Source: Linum tenue (lineage: Eukaryota; Streptophyta; Magnoliopsida; Malpighiales; Linaceae). From it: a DNA stretch of 64,000 nucleotides. Positions 10,434 to 22,268 of the stretch are shown here, in pieces. The notes below the pieces were generated by a model. The model was not told the origin of the DNA and did not search any database. It saw only the letters and a list, made by a program, of their open reading frames with translations. The position numbers and the translations under genes are program-made. Where the stretch lies: NCBI GenBank assembly GCA_946122785.1, contig CAMGYJ010000002.1, forward strand, positions 22,232,492 to 22,296,491. Direction: 5' to 3'. Each line of letters begins with the position of its first letter. The stretch's first letter is position 1.

Positions 10434-10817
10434 CTTCGGAGATCTCCGCAGCCGCTTCCATCGATGGCCACTTTGTGGTTTGTCCACCGCCAATTTCAGT
10501 CCTCTTTTACGATTGCACTGCTCCGAATCAGCGTCTCCGCCACGGCCGGGACGATTTTTCTTTTCCCGGCCGTCCTCCGTGTCACGAAACGCCACCGGGC
10601 TACGATGGGAGCTCGGTTTAATAACCAAGGCAGGCTGATTTGTGCTCCTTCGCGGGTACTGAAGCCCCTGGTTAGCTAGAGCTATTTCTAAAATCACTGC
10701 AAGAAAGCCATGGATGGTATTTCCAGCAAGTCGGCATAGCTGAAAGAAGCAAAGAACAGTCGAGCCTCCAAAATGGAGGAGAGAGGAGAGAGCTCTCCTC
10801 ATGGTTTTTTTTTTTAG

Positions 10818-10834
10818 GTTGTCTGTAGTGAGTC
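10818..10834. repeat. LINE target-site duplication, right copy
   Basis: An exact copy of 1154-1170 next to the LINE 5' end. It fixes the full extent of the insertion. Confidence 0.92.
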
Positions 10835-11324
10835 CATTTAGAAGAAAAAAAATATACATAGTAAAATAGTTTATGTCAACTTTTTTTTTTTATCATCCAT
10901 TATATAATCTCATATTTTGAAGAAATTTGGTAAATCAAAATATTTTAATAGTCGAAACTATCAAAAATATTACTTCGTGTATCAAACAATTATTCATGAT
11001 TTAATTTAATTGTTGGTTATTTAATGGTGAAATTATTGTTGTTGATATTGCATACATATACTTTAGATTTTGAGTGATATGCACTATTGTCATTTGAATA
11101 TAACTCATTACAAAATAAAATTGAGTATGTCAATAAACGATTTGTAAATCATACGTCCAATATGTGTAAAACCAATTTTTCTCAATTTGACGCACCTTAA
11201 TTTTTTATTCTCAATTAATTATTAAATCTAATTTACTAATTGTCCTCTAGATATCCCAGAAATGACTCTCTTCCTCTCCCTTCGCCTAGTTGAGAAGAAA
11301 CTCATCATCTATATGCTAATTGGT
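10835..11324. other. AT-rich intergenic stretch
   Basis: I see no gene or element termini here. It separates the LINE from an older LINE tail fragment. Confidence 0.5.
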
Positions 11325-11598
11325 TTGAAGGCGATGCGAATGTGATTATTGACAAGATCCTGCGGGTTGATACTAGAGACAGTTGAATGGGGGCAATTTT
11401 TCGTGAGGCCATTTGGTATTTTGATAGTTATCCGGGATTTAGTGTGCGATTTGTAGGTCGGCGTAGCAATAGGGTAGCCCACTTAGTGGCTCGTAAGACC
11501 CTTTCTTTGTACCCAACTATAAGGAGTTTGTTTGATTTTCAAGTTTGACTGAACTCTAGGATGTAACTATCTTTTATTTGAATCGTTGGAAAAAAAAT
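11325..11598 (+). pseudogene. 5'-truncated LINE tail (RNase H C-terminus)
   Basis: The plus strand encodes GDANVIIDKI, then after an in-frame TGA the block VRFVGRRSNRVAHLVARK, as in the RNase H end of the LINE at 1171-10817. It ends at a short A-run near 11590-11598. It is in opposite orientation to the large LINE and clearly diverged from it, so it is an independent, older insertion. Confidence 0.8.
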
Positions 11599-11901
11599 TG
11601 TATTAATTAGTTTTATATTTGCTGTTCCGTTTTTTGGTAGGACCTTTCCCGTGATCATCTGCTCCAAGTCCGAGTTTGAAGCGAAGAAGCCAGAATTGGA
11701 AGAGATTTAGTCCACTCTTTCTTTCGCTCTAATTCAACCGCTACCCACGTAGCTAGCTGCCGGTAAAAGTGAACGAGAAAAAAGAAAACAAAGAAATGCC
11801 AGACTCTCCCTCTTTCCACCTCATTAGGCAAATTTTCGTAAAAAAATTGCAAGCGCATGCACAACAGAGAATAAGAAGCAGAGGACAGAATCAGGATCAG
11901 G

Positions 11902-12894
11902 ATGGTGCAGCCATCTCCAAAACTCCAATCTTTCTGGAACCACCCTGCCGGCCCTAAAACCAGTTAGTAGCCAACCCTTCTTTCGCTAATCTCTCAAATC
12001 CCTCCTCTTCAATAATCATTTTAACTGTAATTGTTTTCTGGGTAGGGCACTACATGCAGTGGGAGAGAATTGAGGAAGATGGGTTGTTTATTATACGAGT
12101 TTTAACAGGATTAGGATTCATTTTTGGCCGTGGGCTTAGGGTTATTATTAGGGTTTCGAGTGTTCCCCTTGTTTAGTACCAAGGAGATTAACAGAACAGA
12201 ACAGCAAACAAGTTTCCCCTGCTAGTTAAACGCCCCAGTAATTAGTATGCGGTGGAGGAAGAATGAATATGAGGAGATAATAGTGTACAACCTGATAATG
12301 TATGCAGTTCATTTCTGGGCGCCCACTTTCAAATGGGCAATCAGCCTTGCCAACGTTGCTGACTTCGTCAAGCCCCCCGACATGGTCTCTTACCCGCAGC
12401 AGCTTGGTATACAATATATCCATCTCTGTGTTTTTTTATCAAATGGATGAATTCTGCTTTCTAATTGAGGATATAAGTTGCTGACAAACGTAATCAATTT
12501 GATGCAGCTGTTGTGGCCACTGGTGTTATATGGTCTCGATACAGCATGGCCATTACCCCGGTATGTAATCAATCCTGTTCTTCTGTTTTTGGAGTATAAT
12601 ATGAACTGATCTGCAAGAAACTAGTTGTGTGTTTCTGACTGTTCATCACTGGACATGCATATCTGCAGAAAAATTGGAACTTGTTGAGTGTGAATGTATG
12701 TCTGGCTGGAACTGGGTTGTATCAGTTGTCACGCAAGATCAGGTGAGTGTAATCTGTGACCATAATTCATGAATGATAGATTGCCATGAAGTGATCATCT
12801 CATTATTTGTGATGTGTTTTTGGCCTTTTGGGGCATATTTCTCAGGCATGGTTCTATGGCAAAGCCAGCAAAAGCAGCCGAGCCCAAAGACTGA
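11902..12894 (+). CDS. MPC: Mitochondrial pyruvate carrier subunit (MPC2 type, plant MPC3/MPC4-like)
   Basis: Five exons at 11902-11962, 12308-12406, 12508-12560, 12669-12742 and 12846-12894, all with GT-AG introns and matching phases, give 111 residues. Family motifs run in order: FWNHPAGPKT, HFWAPTFKWAISLANVADF, YPQQ, TGVIWSRYSMAITPKNWNL, and NVCLAGTGLYQLSRKI. The length matches plant MPC2-type subunits (about 108). These small inner-membrane proteins pair with an MPC1-type subunit to import pyruvate into mitochondria. The start is the ATG of MVQPSPKLQS, where relatives begin. The gene looks intact; its left neighbour is a LINE fragment. Confidence 0.93.
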
Positions 12895-14372
12895 TTCTGT
12901 GATTCATACATGGATATCAGAAGAATTGCCTCTGATCTGTTCTGTCGTTGGTCGTGTTTTCTTGGTTTTCCATTTTGAAGGGAATATGTATAACTATGAA
13001 CACAAGTTTTGTACTGCATTTTGCAAGGACGACTCCATAAAAACATCAGCAGCCCTTTACATTTACTCATTCAGAAAGCCAATCTGTATGATTGTATCAG
13101 CTGCTTACTGTTATGGGTTGACCTGTTATCTTCGTGTGCTGAACTCCGTTACGATGGAAGAGTTATCTGTGTCAGGTTTCTCCATATATTACATTACATT
13201 AGCCGCAAGCATGAACAGAGAGACTTGCTAGCTAGCTCTCACCCTTACTAGCCCTTAATCGGCCTCCTCCTATCTTTAATGATGAACAAGTTGTTGGTAA
13301 TAGCCCAGATGGCTGTCGTATCAGCCAGTTGGGTGCTCTAAAATGTCTAGCGGTGCTAATCGGTTCGGTTTCCGTTAATTATTAAGTACAAAATAAATAT
13401 CGAAAACTGAAATGATAAAACTTTTTGGTTAACCACTTGTTTTCGGTTAGCGGTTAGATTTTCAAATGAATTCTTATATTTGGTATATGTCATATTTCGA
13501 ATTTTAGAAATAAAATAAATTTGAATTCCCAAATTATGGTTGGCATACATTCATAATTGAATTAAATTAAAAGTTTCCAACTATATTCTTATTAATTTCT
13601 GACAGACACAATATTCATTGAAAATTCATCTTCTAAAAAAACACAAGTGACAAAGTTATTATCTAAGCATTTGGAAATAGCAGGAGAGTTGGTCTTATTT
13701 CCAAATAGCATATTGTTGCTTAGTCCTCATAATGGAATTTTGAGTCACCTTCAATTGAGGGTTTAGGAGGAATATATATTAGGTTAACATACCGGGCGGA
13801 AAGAGGAGGGTTAGACATGCATAATCTGTGTATTGGCGCGAAGTAATTTAGTTAATAAATGAGTATAATTATTTTATTCTCCTATAATTAGTAGTGTACT
13901 TGTAGAATTTATTTAAAATTTCATCTCAATTACTCGGAATAGCTATACTAGTTCCAATTTTGTAGAATTCAAAATTTAGAATTGAAAATGAATTTCTTTA
14001 AATACCAAACACAAAAAAAAAATTTCTTTTCAAAATTGAATTCCTCAAAATTTATGGAATTCATTTATACCAAACGATATGGTAAACGTATTTGAGAAGT
14101 TTGATGAAGGGTTGATTGCAATGGAAGTGAGTTGAGATATTTAAAATTGTTACTTTAGTTGGTTTTGAATATTGAAACCTTTCTTTTAGCCGAAGCCAAA
14201 AACTATGTGGTTATACTAATAGGCGGTTCTAAATTTTCTTATTGATTAACCAGTAAACAAAATTCAGCTAAACAAAACCAAAATGCTAAAAAAAATCAAT
14301 TATGGGTAAAAACTACTCTTCGTTATCGGTTTAAATAGATAACCGACTAACTGTTACCACCTAAAAATGCCA
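12895..14372. other. Pyruvate carrier 3' region and AT-rich intergenic DNA
   Basis: The carrier 3' untranslated region probably occupies the first few hundred bases. The rest is AT-rich and I recognise no gene or complete element. Confidence 0.5.
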
Positions 14373-14580
14373 TTAGAGCATCCACATCAATGGTATTTGC
14401 TCAATTGCAAATCCTACATGGCACTCAATATGCAATTGTAAAGGGGATTGCACCAATATAGTGGGCAATTGCAAATATGCAAGCTTGCATTAAATGAAAT
14501 TTAAAATGCAAGCCACATAGGAAAAATAAACAAAATAAAAAAATTGTTCTCTCTCTTGATTTATTTATTTTATCTATCTA
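14373..14580 (+). mobile_element. MITE end, probably PIF/Harbinger (Tourist-like)
   Basis: TTA is followed by GAGCATCCACATCAATG at 14376, and the mirror image of this end occurs at 23356-23373 followed by TTA. A TTA duplication and GAGCATCCACA-type termini fit PIF/Harbinger MITEs. I find no right end here. The sequence runs into the putative Helitron start at 14581, which may have cut it. Confidence 0.45.
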
Positions 14581-14929
14581 TCTATAAAATTATTAAAGGG
14601 CTTTTAGATTTGGACCACTGCCACTTACTCCTCCCTGCACGTTGAAGCTATCCATGTCAGTCTCCCTTTCGCACATAAACCCTTCGTTTCCTTCCCTTTA
14701 CAATTTCGCCGCTTTCCTTCCGCCAGCGCCAGAATATGAAATTGTAACTGCCTCGCGCCTACCCTATCTCCCGCTCTTCTGCCACACCCTATCGCCGCTC
14801 TCGATGACTCGGTTGCCCACTCCATTGATTCCTTTTGCTTGATTTCCTCACTTAACTCATAACAGTATCCTCTTGCTTGTACGGCCTCAAATGCTCATGC
14901 GTGCTAGCTTTCTACTAAATCATTGATCG

Positions 14930-15300
14930 GGAAAGGCAGCAACGCGGCCTAACCGGCCGAATCTGCGGCCGAGAAGGAAAAAAAATACTAAGCCCTCAAA
15001 ATCTTTACAGTAATTTCGAAGCCCCATTCTTACGAGTTTGCTCAGCCTTTGTCCTGCATATTTGCTTTCTGATTGACATTTGTTGGATCATTCTATGCTT
15101 CATCACTTCTGTTGTTGATCGAGAAAGGCAACGACATGGAAAAACTATGGCGACTGCGGACTGAGAAGCAAATAGTCTCTTGGTAAGCCCTTAATATCGC
15201 CTCAATGATCATTCTTGAAGCCACATTCTTACGAATTTGTTCAACCCATGTTTTGCAAGTTTGCTTTGGATCACTCTCTGCTTCCATTGTTTACAAGTTC
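14930..15300 (+). repeat. Diverged direct duplication of about 185 bp
   Basis: Sequence from about 14930 (ttgatcgggaaaggcagcaa) recurs from about 15115 (ttgatcgagaaaggcaacga). Both copies later contain ccattcttacgagttt-type and gcatatttgcttt-type blocks. No coding function is recognised; it may be captured intronic or untranslated sequence. Confidence 0.6.
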
Positions 15301-15418
15301 CAGACTTATTGATTAAACACAGTCCGATATATTGAATTAATGATTCTCGACGCTTATGTGTTGATTGTTTTAGTTGGGGTTGAGTAGAAAGCGACACTTT
15401 TGTTTGAATTGTTTGTTA

Positions 15419-15423
15419 GTTTG
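15419..15423. repeat. Tat element target-site duplication, left copy
   Basis: GTTTG precedes the TGTTAGGGGG start of the 5' LTR and recurs at 22264-22268 after the CA end of the 3' LTR. Confidence 0.8.
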
Positions 15424-15554
15424 TGTTAGGGGGCATAGCTCGAGATCTAGCGCATCCACCAACGTATCAGAGGACGTAATACCTCATGGGTCTTTCCGCG
15501 CCCATTCCAACCCGCTCTACGAGGACACAACGTCGCAGTATTCACTACGAGGAC
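15424..15554 (+). repeat. 5' LTR stub of the Tat element
   Basis: It aligns to the first part of the 3' LTR from 21671 (shared gggggcatagctcg and ctacgaggacacaac). Homology ends abruptly near 15554, where Mutator transposase sequence begins. The rest of the LTR and the primer site are gone. Confidence 0.8.
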
Positions 15555-15558
15555 ACAG

Positions 15559-16760
15559 TTGTCGATGCTTAATTTAGATGATATGTTGGCTGAGATGGGG
15601 CTCCCTCTTCATGGTTTGGGTTGGTATTGGAGGGTTCCAGGGGAGCCCTTACGGTTACCTAACTTGAAGGCAATAAAACATGACAGTCATTTACTGGATA
15701 TGGGACAACTAATCAACAAGAAAAGTAGAGTGGTGGATACTTACTTGATGGACCACAATTATGTGGAGCAGTTGAGTGAAAGAGTTGGAAGAGGACGACC
15801 AGCACATGCAACAAGTCAGATGGCTAAAAGTGTACAAAGTGAAGGTCAAAGAAGTCGAGTTAGAAGAGAAAGAGTTAAAGATTTTGAGGAAGAACGTGGT
15901 GACTCTTTAGAAGATACAGATTCTGATGATGAATCATTTGTAGATAGTGATAATGATTTGGATGATAAGGAAGATGACTTGGCCTTTGATCAATATATAG
16001 AGGATGAATTTAGGGCAGGTCGTCTAGGGGGACATTCAGAAATCATTTATGAGGGTTCGGAGAGCGACTATATGGACCCAGATTATTTACATCATGTGGT
16101 AGAAGAGGGTGAAAAGGATGAAGTTCAATACCCTCAGTTCAATGCAGAAGCAAATATGAAAGACCCTGTGTTCTTCAAATCACAGACATTCGAGTCATTT
16201 TTGGAGTTTAAGGAGGCTGTTCGTCATTATGCTATCAAGAATAAAAGGGACATAAGATTTTCAAGGACTGACAAAACAAGGGTTGAAGCTGTTTGACATA
16301 AGGGATGTCCTTGGAGGATATGGGTCTCGTATATGTCTGATCAAAAGACTCCTCAAATAAAAACTTGTTGCGTGGATCATGCAGATCATTGTCCAAGGGT
16401 AAAATCGATTTTGCACGGCTTTATGGATAGCAAAGAATTATCTAACTCGTTTTAGAGTTTATCCAACTTGGTATGTCCCTTTGTTGAATCAAACGGTCCG
16501 AGAAGATCTTGGTGTCAACATAAGTCAATTTAAAGCACAAAGATGTAGGTGTACAGCTTGGTTACTTCTTGGTGGAGAAGAAGAGGAACAATTTCAGAAC
16601 TTGTACAGGTATCAAGATGAGATTTTAAGAACTAACCCTGGATCTACAGTCATAATAGAGCAGTCGGGTGGCGTTTTTGCAAGGATGCATGTGTGTTTTG
16701 AAGCATGCAAAGTGGGTTTCAAGGCTGGTTGTAGGAGATTTATAGGCATTGATGGGTGTA
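15559..16760 (+). pseudogene. Mutator-family (MuDR) transposase fragment
   Basis: An N-terminal acidic region (DDESFVDSDNDLDDKEDDL) is followed by the MuDR DNA-binding block, FKEAVRHYAIKNKRDIRFSR, and a GCPWRIWVSYMSD motif after an in-frame TGA. Further on, AGCRRFIGIDGC is the start of the catalytic core. It stops there, before most of the DDE domain, and fuses to Ty3 RNase H within the shared string ggtgt. At least two stops disable it. No Mutator terminal repeats flank it, so it is a fragment. Confidence 0.8.
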
Positions 16761-18580
16761 GTGGTACGAACCCCCGCCGGTGTCGTACACGAAATCTCCA
16801 TACGATTTCGTTCCCTAAAAACAAATAACGCAGATGAGTATGAAGCAATTCTGGCAGGACGTACAGCCGCCAGAGAGATGGGTGCAAAAGTTATAAGGGT
16901 GTTGTCTGACTCCGCGTTAGCAGTAAATCAATTGAACGGAATCTTCGACGCAAAAGCATGGTCCATGAAACCGTACCGGATATCGTACCGGAAAAGCCAG
17001 CGGTATGGTATTTTATGATAAAACCGTGGGTTAACCGTAGTTCAACCGTTAGACCATTAAATACCGTCTACCGGTTTAGTCTCCGATACTGATATTTTGT
17101 GGTTGAACCGCCGGTACGGTACGGTTTCATGGACCATGCGCAAAAGAAGACACACTCACACTCTACATCGAACGGGTGAAATAGCGAGAGGCGCTATTCG
17201 AGGCGGTAACTTATGTGCAAGTACCGCACGAAGAGAACATCCATGTTGACGCACTGTCAAAGCTGGCGACCCCCGCCGACTTCGACTCAACACGCTTAGT
17301 GTCAGTACATAAGGAGGATCCAGAACCCCAACAGGTAACCACAATAAACACAACACGCGAAAGAAGAAGATTGGCATACGCTAATAACAAGGTACCTAAA
17401 TGATGGATCCACTCCAGATGACCCGAAAGAGGCATGGGCGCAGAGGCAGAAAGCGTCGCGTTGCACCTTTATTGGTGATGAGCTACACCGCCGTGCATAC
17501 TCAGACGTATACCTTAAATGTGTAGGTCCAACGGAAGCAAAGAGCATAATACAGAGCGTTCGCGAGGGACTGTGCGCCATGCACGGCAGTTCCCGATCCA
17601 TGGAGCACACCATCCTACTCCACAGATACTACTGGCCACGGATAAAAAAAAGATACGAGAAAATTCGTGTCCCAGTGCCACAAGTGCCAAGTAAACGCTC
17701 GACAGCATCACCTACCATCCACTGATCTTCAAGGCTATTTAAGTCTGTGGCCATTGCACAATGGGGGGTGGACCTTCTAGGCCCCTTCCCAACGACAAAG
17801 GGGAAACGCAAATACATCATTGTGGCGGTTGATTACTTCATGAAGTTGATCGAAGCAGAGGCGCTAGCATCCATCACAGCGCATCAGGTCATCCGCTTCC
17901 TGAAGCACAATGTACTGAAGCGGTTCGGCGTACCAAGCGCGTTCATTTTTTTACCATGGAAAACAGTTTGACTGCGCTGAAGTCATCGACATTTGCAATA
18001 AAGTCAACGCGATCGCTCGTTTCGTTTCAGTAGTGTACCCTCAAGCCAACGGCTAAGCAGAATCCGCGAACAAAGCAATCCTTCACGGACTTCACACTCG
18101 CTTAAGCGAGGCACACCGCACCACGTTCAAAGCTGCCACATGCGAAACACCATTTGCACTCACATATGGCACTGACGCGGTTATTCCCATTGAGACATCA
18201 ATGCCCACGTACCAGATCACAATGTTTAACGAAGAAAGTAACGACGCGGCACGCTTAATGGATCTGGAGCTGGCAACGGAAAGACGCGAATTAGCATCCA
18301 TCAAACTAGCCGCGGCGAAAGTTCAGATAGCCAAATACTACAACACGAAGTTAGTCCCTCATAACATCAGCCTGGGAGACCAAGTGTTGAGGCGGAACTT
18401 CCGCCCAGACCCCAGACATGGCAAGCTAGCATCCACTTGGGAAGGGCCATATCTGATTCACGAAGTAGTTGGACCAAACGCGTTCAAGTTGCGAGATTTA
18501 GCGGAAGCCAAGATCCCAAGAACATGGAACGCTCAAAATTTAAGGAAGTATTGTAACGCCTCTTTCCACGCAAACATACG
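16753..18580 (+). pseudogene. Ty3 pol remnant: RNase H and integrase
   Basis: RNase H starts mid-domain (GVVVRTPAGVV, then the ADEYEAILAG motif and LSDSALAVNQLNG). A 182-bp MITE interrupts it, after which VPHEENIHVDALSKLA continues. Integrase shows the zinc-binding segment around 17540-17700, the core start WGVDLLGPFP with GKRKYIIVAVDYF, and the C-terminal part GDQVLRRNF with STWEGPYLIHEVVGPNAFKL. The second catalytic Asp lies in a frameshifted, mutated stretch near 17950. Several stops are present. The lineage is Tat-like. Confidence 0.85.
16957..17138. mobile_element. hAT-type MITE, copy 1 (182 bp)
   Basis: Termini CATGGTCCATGAAACCGTAC and its inverse are flanked by an exact 8-bp duplication, cgcaaaag (16949-16956 and 17139-17146). 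Eight-base duplications are typical of hAT elements. It is inserted inside RNase H of the Tat element and is nearly the same sequence as 27887-28069. Confidence 0.9.
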
Positions 18581-18845
18581 AGCAATGGCAATACAAATAT
18601 TGCAACGTAACCGCGCAATCATGAATTGTACAAAAGAACCGAGATGGTACTTACTCAATGCAAAAGCGGTAGTCAAGAATTACTGCGACATGAGCAACAA
18701 AAATATTACCATATATGGTATATATATAATAATGGAAAGTTGCAATTTTGGATTACTTATCAGGGATACAGGGGCACTCAGCCCCAAGGAATGCTCAAAC
18801 ACTTAGTCCCAAATTAACCAAGCAGTTTTACAAAACACAGGCGTC

Positions 18846-21122
18846 TTAGTCTATTACAACTCTACCATCTTCACCCGCCCCGCTCACGTCCCTCTCTTCA
18901 TCAACTCCAAGCTCGGAGTCGGGGTCCAACGACCGATTTTCAATCAACCAGCATTGAACGTGGCGTATCATATTCACGGTATTCCACCACACGCTAGGGT
19001 TGCTGGGGTGAACCTTCTTGCGGATGGCTATGACCGCATTAGTCATACAGTCCGTTAGGATCTTGTCAAAGGCGACCGACCCTTTGTACTTATGTACCGT
19101 GGCAACCTCCGCATTACGAACAGCCTCAACTTTTGCCACCTCATGCAGGCGCACAAGCTCCCCCTTCTCCTCACAAAAGTCATCGCGGAGCTTCTGCATT
19201 GCCTCATCGTGCTCCAATTCGAGCAGCTTCGTCTCTTCAGCCCGCTCGTCAGCAACCCACTGCATCTCTTGATCAAATTCTTTTCGCATCTCCTAGCGTG
19301 TGGCCTCCTGTTCTTTGGCTCGCGTCTTGTCCTTCGCCGCGGTGATCTCCTCGTCCAACCGACTCTGCAATGTGCCTAGCCTCTCCAAAGCCTCATTGGC
19401 CTTCTTGGTTGCACTCTCCGCCCGACTTCCTGTGCTCTCGACCTTACCCTCTAGCATGAGGGACTTACCAAGTTCGGCCTTCAATGTCGCGGTATAATTC
19501 GCCCTCTCTTGTTGGACGCAAAAAGTCGCGAGCAACCCTTATGTTATAAATCCGCACGTTAACTTGTAGAAACTATAAGAGAGAAAGACAGAAAGAAAAA
19601 GCCAGGCGGGGCAATGAGCAGGAAAAACCGCGGAAGGAAGGACACTCACGGCAAAGTGAAGTTGCGCCAGATAATGCAGCGAGTTAGCACCATCCAAACA
19701 AGGAGGGATGTGGAGAACTGGAGCTACCATTTGCAAAGAAATTTGCGCGGCATTGGTGGATGAAGCGGCACGAGAATGCAGACGTATGTCCCGAAGGGGC
19801 GTCTGAGCCAAAACTTGAAACCCCGGCATATCGGGCAGAATCTGCTGCACCGATGAGCTAGTCGCGGCTGCCTTGTCGGGATGCGGTGGCTTACCAACCC
19901 GAGGGTCCCGCTCAACAACTTGTTGCGGCACAGTCACCGCCACTTTCACGGCCTTGCTCGCTCTTTCAATGGCCGCGGTTGGGTCCACTTCCTTCCTCTT
20001 CTTCTCCACGCGAGGTGCTTTGGTAACTTTGACAACGTTGTCAACGGACATCATTGTCACCACAGATGAATAGCCCACCCCCACAACAAAAAAGTGTAAG
20101 AGAACCATTAATACTACAGAATGCAAAGACAACAGAGAAAAACTAACCATCATCAAAAATTTCTTAGAGGCGATCCGCGCGGACGCCACTATGGTACAGA
20201 TTAATCTTCTCCTCCAACAGCTCCTCCCCCTCATCATCCAAGCCGTCATACTTGCCCACGTGCGACTCAAACCCCTTAACGCTAACATTCTTCCAAATCG
20301 TGGGCTCCTCTGCATATTCTTGAGCCCACTCACCGAGAGCAGGTTTCACAAAAAAGAACCGTTCGAACAGTCCTTGTCCAACTTTGGCGAACCGTACACA
20401 TAGTCATAAGTTCGCTTGTCACGCCTCCGCAAAGACAAGCAGTCACTCTTCACTTTCTCGATCGGCTCCTTGAACTTATAGAATGCACGAAACAAGCCAT
20501 AGGTAGGCGAAATTCTGTGACGCTTGCAGGCGAGGCAGAGCATGGACACATGCATTATCACAGAGGGAGACAAGCGTGCAACAGAGAACTGCAGTCTCCA
20601 CAAGATGGCACACAATAAGGGGTCAAGTGGGAATTGAAAACCCATCCGCCAATACTCAGGGTATATACCGAGCCACCCAGGGGGCAATTCCCAATATATG
20701 GCTCCGCTCGCTAGGCACCGCGTACTACCATGAGGGGGGCAAACCTAGCTCGCGTACAAGATCTGTGACCTCCTTACGCCCCAACACGGAATAGTGATCT
20801 GGGCTCCGCAACAAGTTATTGTTGGGCACGGCCAACGAACTCGTCTCAAACATCTCCGCCCAGTCAAGAATGGTGTACTGGGCATCGAGATAACGGGGGC
20901 CGAGCTGGCTCATAGCCTCCGATACGCGTGTTTGAGGAGGACGGCGTCGACGGATTCCCACCAGCAACCGCTCCGCCATTCCCACCGGCGCCGGACATCC
21001 AAATCCAGAGATGGATCGGTAGAAACAGAAGAATGAGAAGAGAGATTACCTTCTTCGTCGATGACGACCTTGATCTCCGCATTGTTAGCACTACTGGCCA
21101 TTGAAATAAGGATCGAAGACAC
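18846..21122 (-). pseudogene. Antisense spliced ORF of the Tat element (putative gypsy-type transposon protein)
   Basis: Minus-strand coding sequence in several exons and frames. The N-terminal part has SQLGPRYLDAQYTILDW, then a YPEYWRMGFQFPLDPLL block resembling Pfam Transposase_28 (putative gypsy type transposon). A basic PRVEKKRKEVDP region follows, then a long coiled coil rich in E/K/A. Introns are visible: donor GATGATG|gttagt at about 20147, and donor TTTGCC|gtgagt at 19649 with an acceptor near 19563. Frame breaks near 20985 and 20700 show decay. Its function is unknown. It would need an antisense promoter in or near the 3' LTR. Confidence 0.65.
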
Positions 21123-21662
21123 GAGCAGGAGAAATAAGGTTGCAAATGAAGGGGAGGAATCTCACAAGATGGATTTTCTCTCAAAGAAAAGATGAACGCT
21201 GGGGACAAAAGTGAATCCTAAAACCCCGAAAACACTAATTTTAAGCCTTGAAGTGAGAGAACAAACAGGGCGAAACCACCTCGAGAAGTGCAAACGTCAC
21301 ATCAAAAATTTGAATTTCAAAATTCAAAATATCGAGGAATAACCGCCACAACGAGCGAACAGGAAGCTGCCACATGGATAAGTGACACCAAGAGACATGA
21401 GGGGGGCAAGCATCAGTAATGTAGAGACAAGGCGGCACCGCCCACTAGTCTGCGCACCGCCTGGGGGTCATGATACCCCAGCGTATGGAAAAATGACACC
21501 GTAAAATAGAAATAAAAAAACAAGAGAAAAAAACCACCCCGTGTCGGAGAGCACTCACGGAATGTATCTTCAGCATGCAACAAACAAGAAGAAAAGAACG
21601 CCCGAGCTATTGCGCATTTACACAACTCATACCAGGCGGCATTCGCGGAATACCCCCTGATG

Positions 21663-21670
21663 GGGGGGAA
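21663..21670 (+). other. Polypurine tract of the Tat element
   Basis: A purine run, gggggaa, directly precedes the 3' LTR, where plus-strand DNA synthesis is primed. Confidence 0.65.
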
Positions 21671-22263
21671 TTTTTGGGGGCATAGCTCGGGCTCTAGCGC
21701 GTCCACCAACGCATCAGAGGACGCGTAATACCCCATGGGTCTTTCCGGGCCCATTTCAACCCTCTCTACGAGGACACAACATTGCAGTATTCATTACGCG
21801 GACTAAGCCGCCCATCCCGCGAACTCCGCGAAAAGAGAAGACCAAGACGACGTCGTACAGCATATCTCTGTGGTCAAGTCGTGGGAAGCCTCTCGTGATC
21901 CGAATCCGCGTGACCCAACAGACCCGCGGAATGTGAAGACCAAGACGATGTCGTATCCCTGACATGCAGTCACTTCTCACTTGTAGACCTAATTATACCC
22001 TAGTTATGTGTCTTGTCCGAATGTCTTGTCACCTGAGATACCCACCCACCGAGGGGAGCTTATAAATAGAGTATTTACCCCGGTGGGTGAGTGATCCATT
22101 TTTCCTTTCTCACTCTAAGAATTCAAGAAGTTTCTCTCTCTAAAACTCTCTCCTTGCCTTACTTGATTACCTCCTCTCTCTAAGTGTTTGAATGATTCCC
22201 ATACTCCTCACTCGCACCCCAATCTCTTCGTGTCTCACTCCTACTCTCAGTTAGACATAAACA
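21671..22263 (+). repeat. 3' LTR of the Tat element (593 bp)
   Basis: It aligns with the 5' stub from its first base; the expected TG start has become TT. It ends CA against the GTTTG duplication. A TATA box lies at 22061-22068. Confidence 0.8.
22061..22068 (+). promoter_or_regulatory. LTR TATA box
   Basis: TATAAATA sits about 200 bp before the LTR end, a usual position for the U3/R promoter. Pyrimidine-rich leader sequence follows. Confidence 0.6.
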
Positions 22264-22268
22264 GTTTG

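Larger units (their letters stand above)
1171..10817 (-). mobile_element. Near full-length L1-clade LINE (RNase H type)
   Basis: A minus-strand LINE with poly(A) tail at 1171-1186, 5' untranslated region at about 9700-10817, ORF1 (DUF4283-like RNA-binding domain plus CCHC knuckle) and ORF2 (endonuclease, reverse transcriptase, zf-RVT, RNase H). Matching 17-bp duplications bound it, so the 5' end is probably complete. A Mutator-like element (1386-3590) interrupts the RNase H domain; without it the LINE is about 7.4 kb. Frameshifts and stops in both ORFs make this copy inactive. The retained duplication argues for moderate age. Confidence 0.92.
15424..22263 (+). mobile_element. Decayed Ty3 retrotransposon, Tat lineage, with antisense ORF
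   Basis: It is bounded by TG...CA ends and the 5-bp duplication GTTTG. Contents in order: a 5' LTR stub, a Mutator transposase fragment in place of the rest of the LTR, gag, protease and reverse transcriptase, then RNase H, integrase, an antisense multi-exon ORF, a polypurine tract and the 3' LTR. The antisense ORF between integrase and 3' LTR is a known trait of the Tat/Retand lineage. The LTR remnants differ at about 15 sites in some 131 bp, so the insertion is old. Confidence 0.8.

Noticed and set aside
10020..10679. 219-codon plus-strand frame opposite the LINE 5' region
   Set aside because: It is antisense to the LINE leader, contains the 114-bp duplication, and resembles no protein. 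GC-rich sequence gives such frames by chance.
8481..10859. A single 792-residue protein running through the LINE leader and beyond its 5' end
   Set aside because: The frame is open by chance upstream of ORF1. It crosses the target duplication and the tandem monomers, and recognisable ORF1 homology starts only at 9626-9674.
15559..16760. An intact Mutator element nested in the Tat element
   Set aside because: There are no terminal inverted repeats or 9-bp duplication at the borders, and the transposase ends inside its catalytic core.
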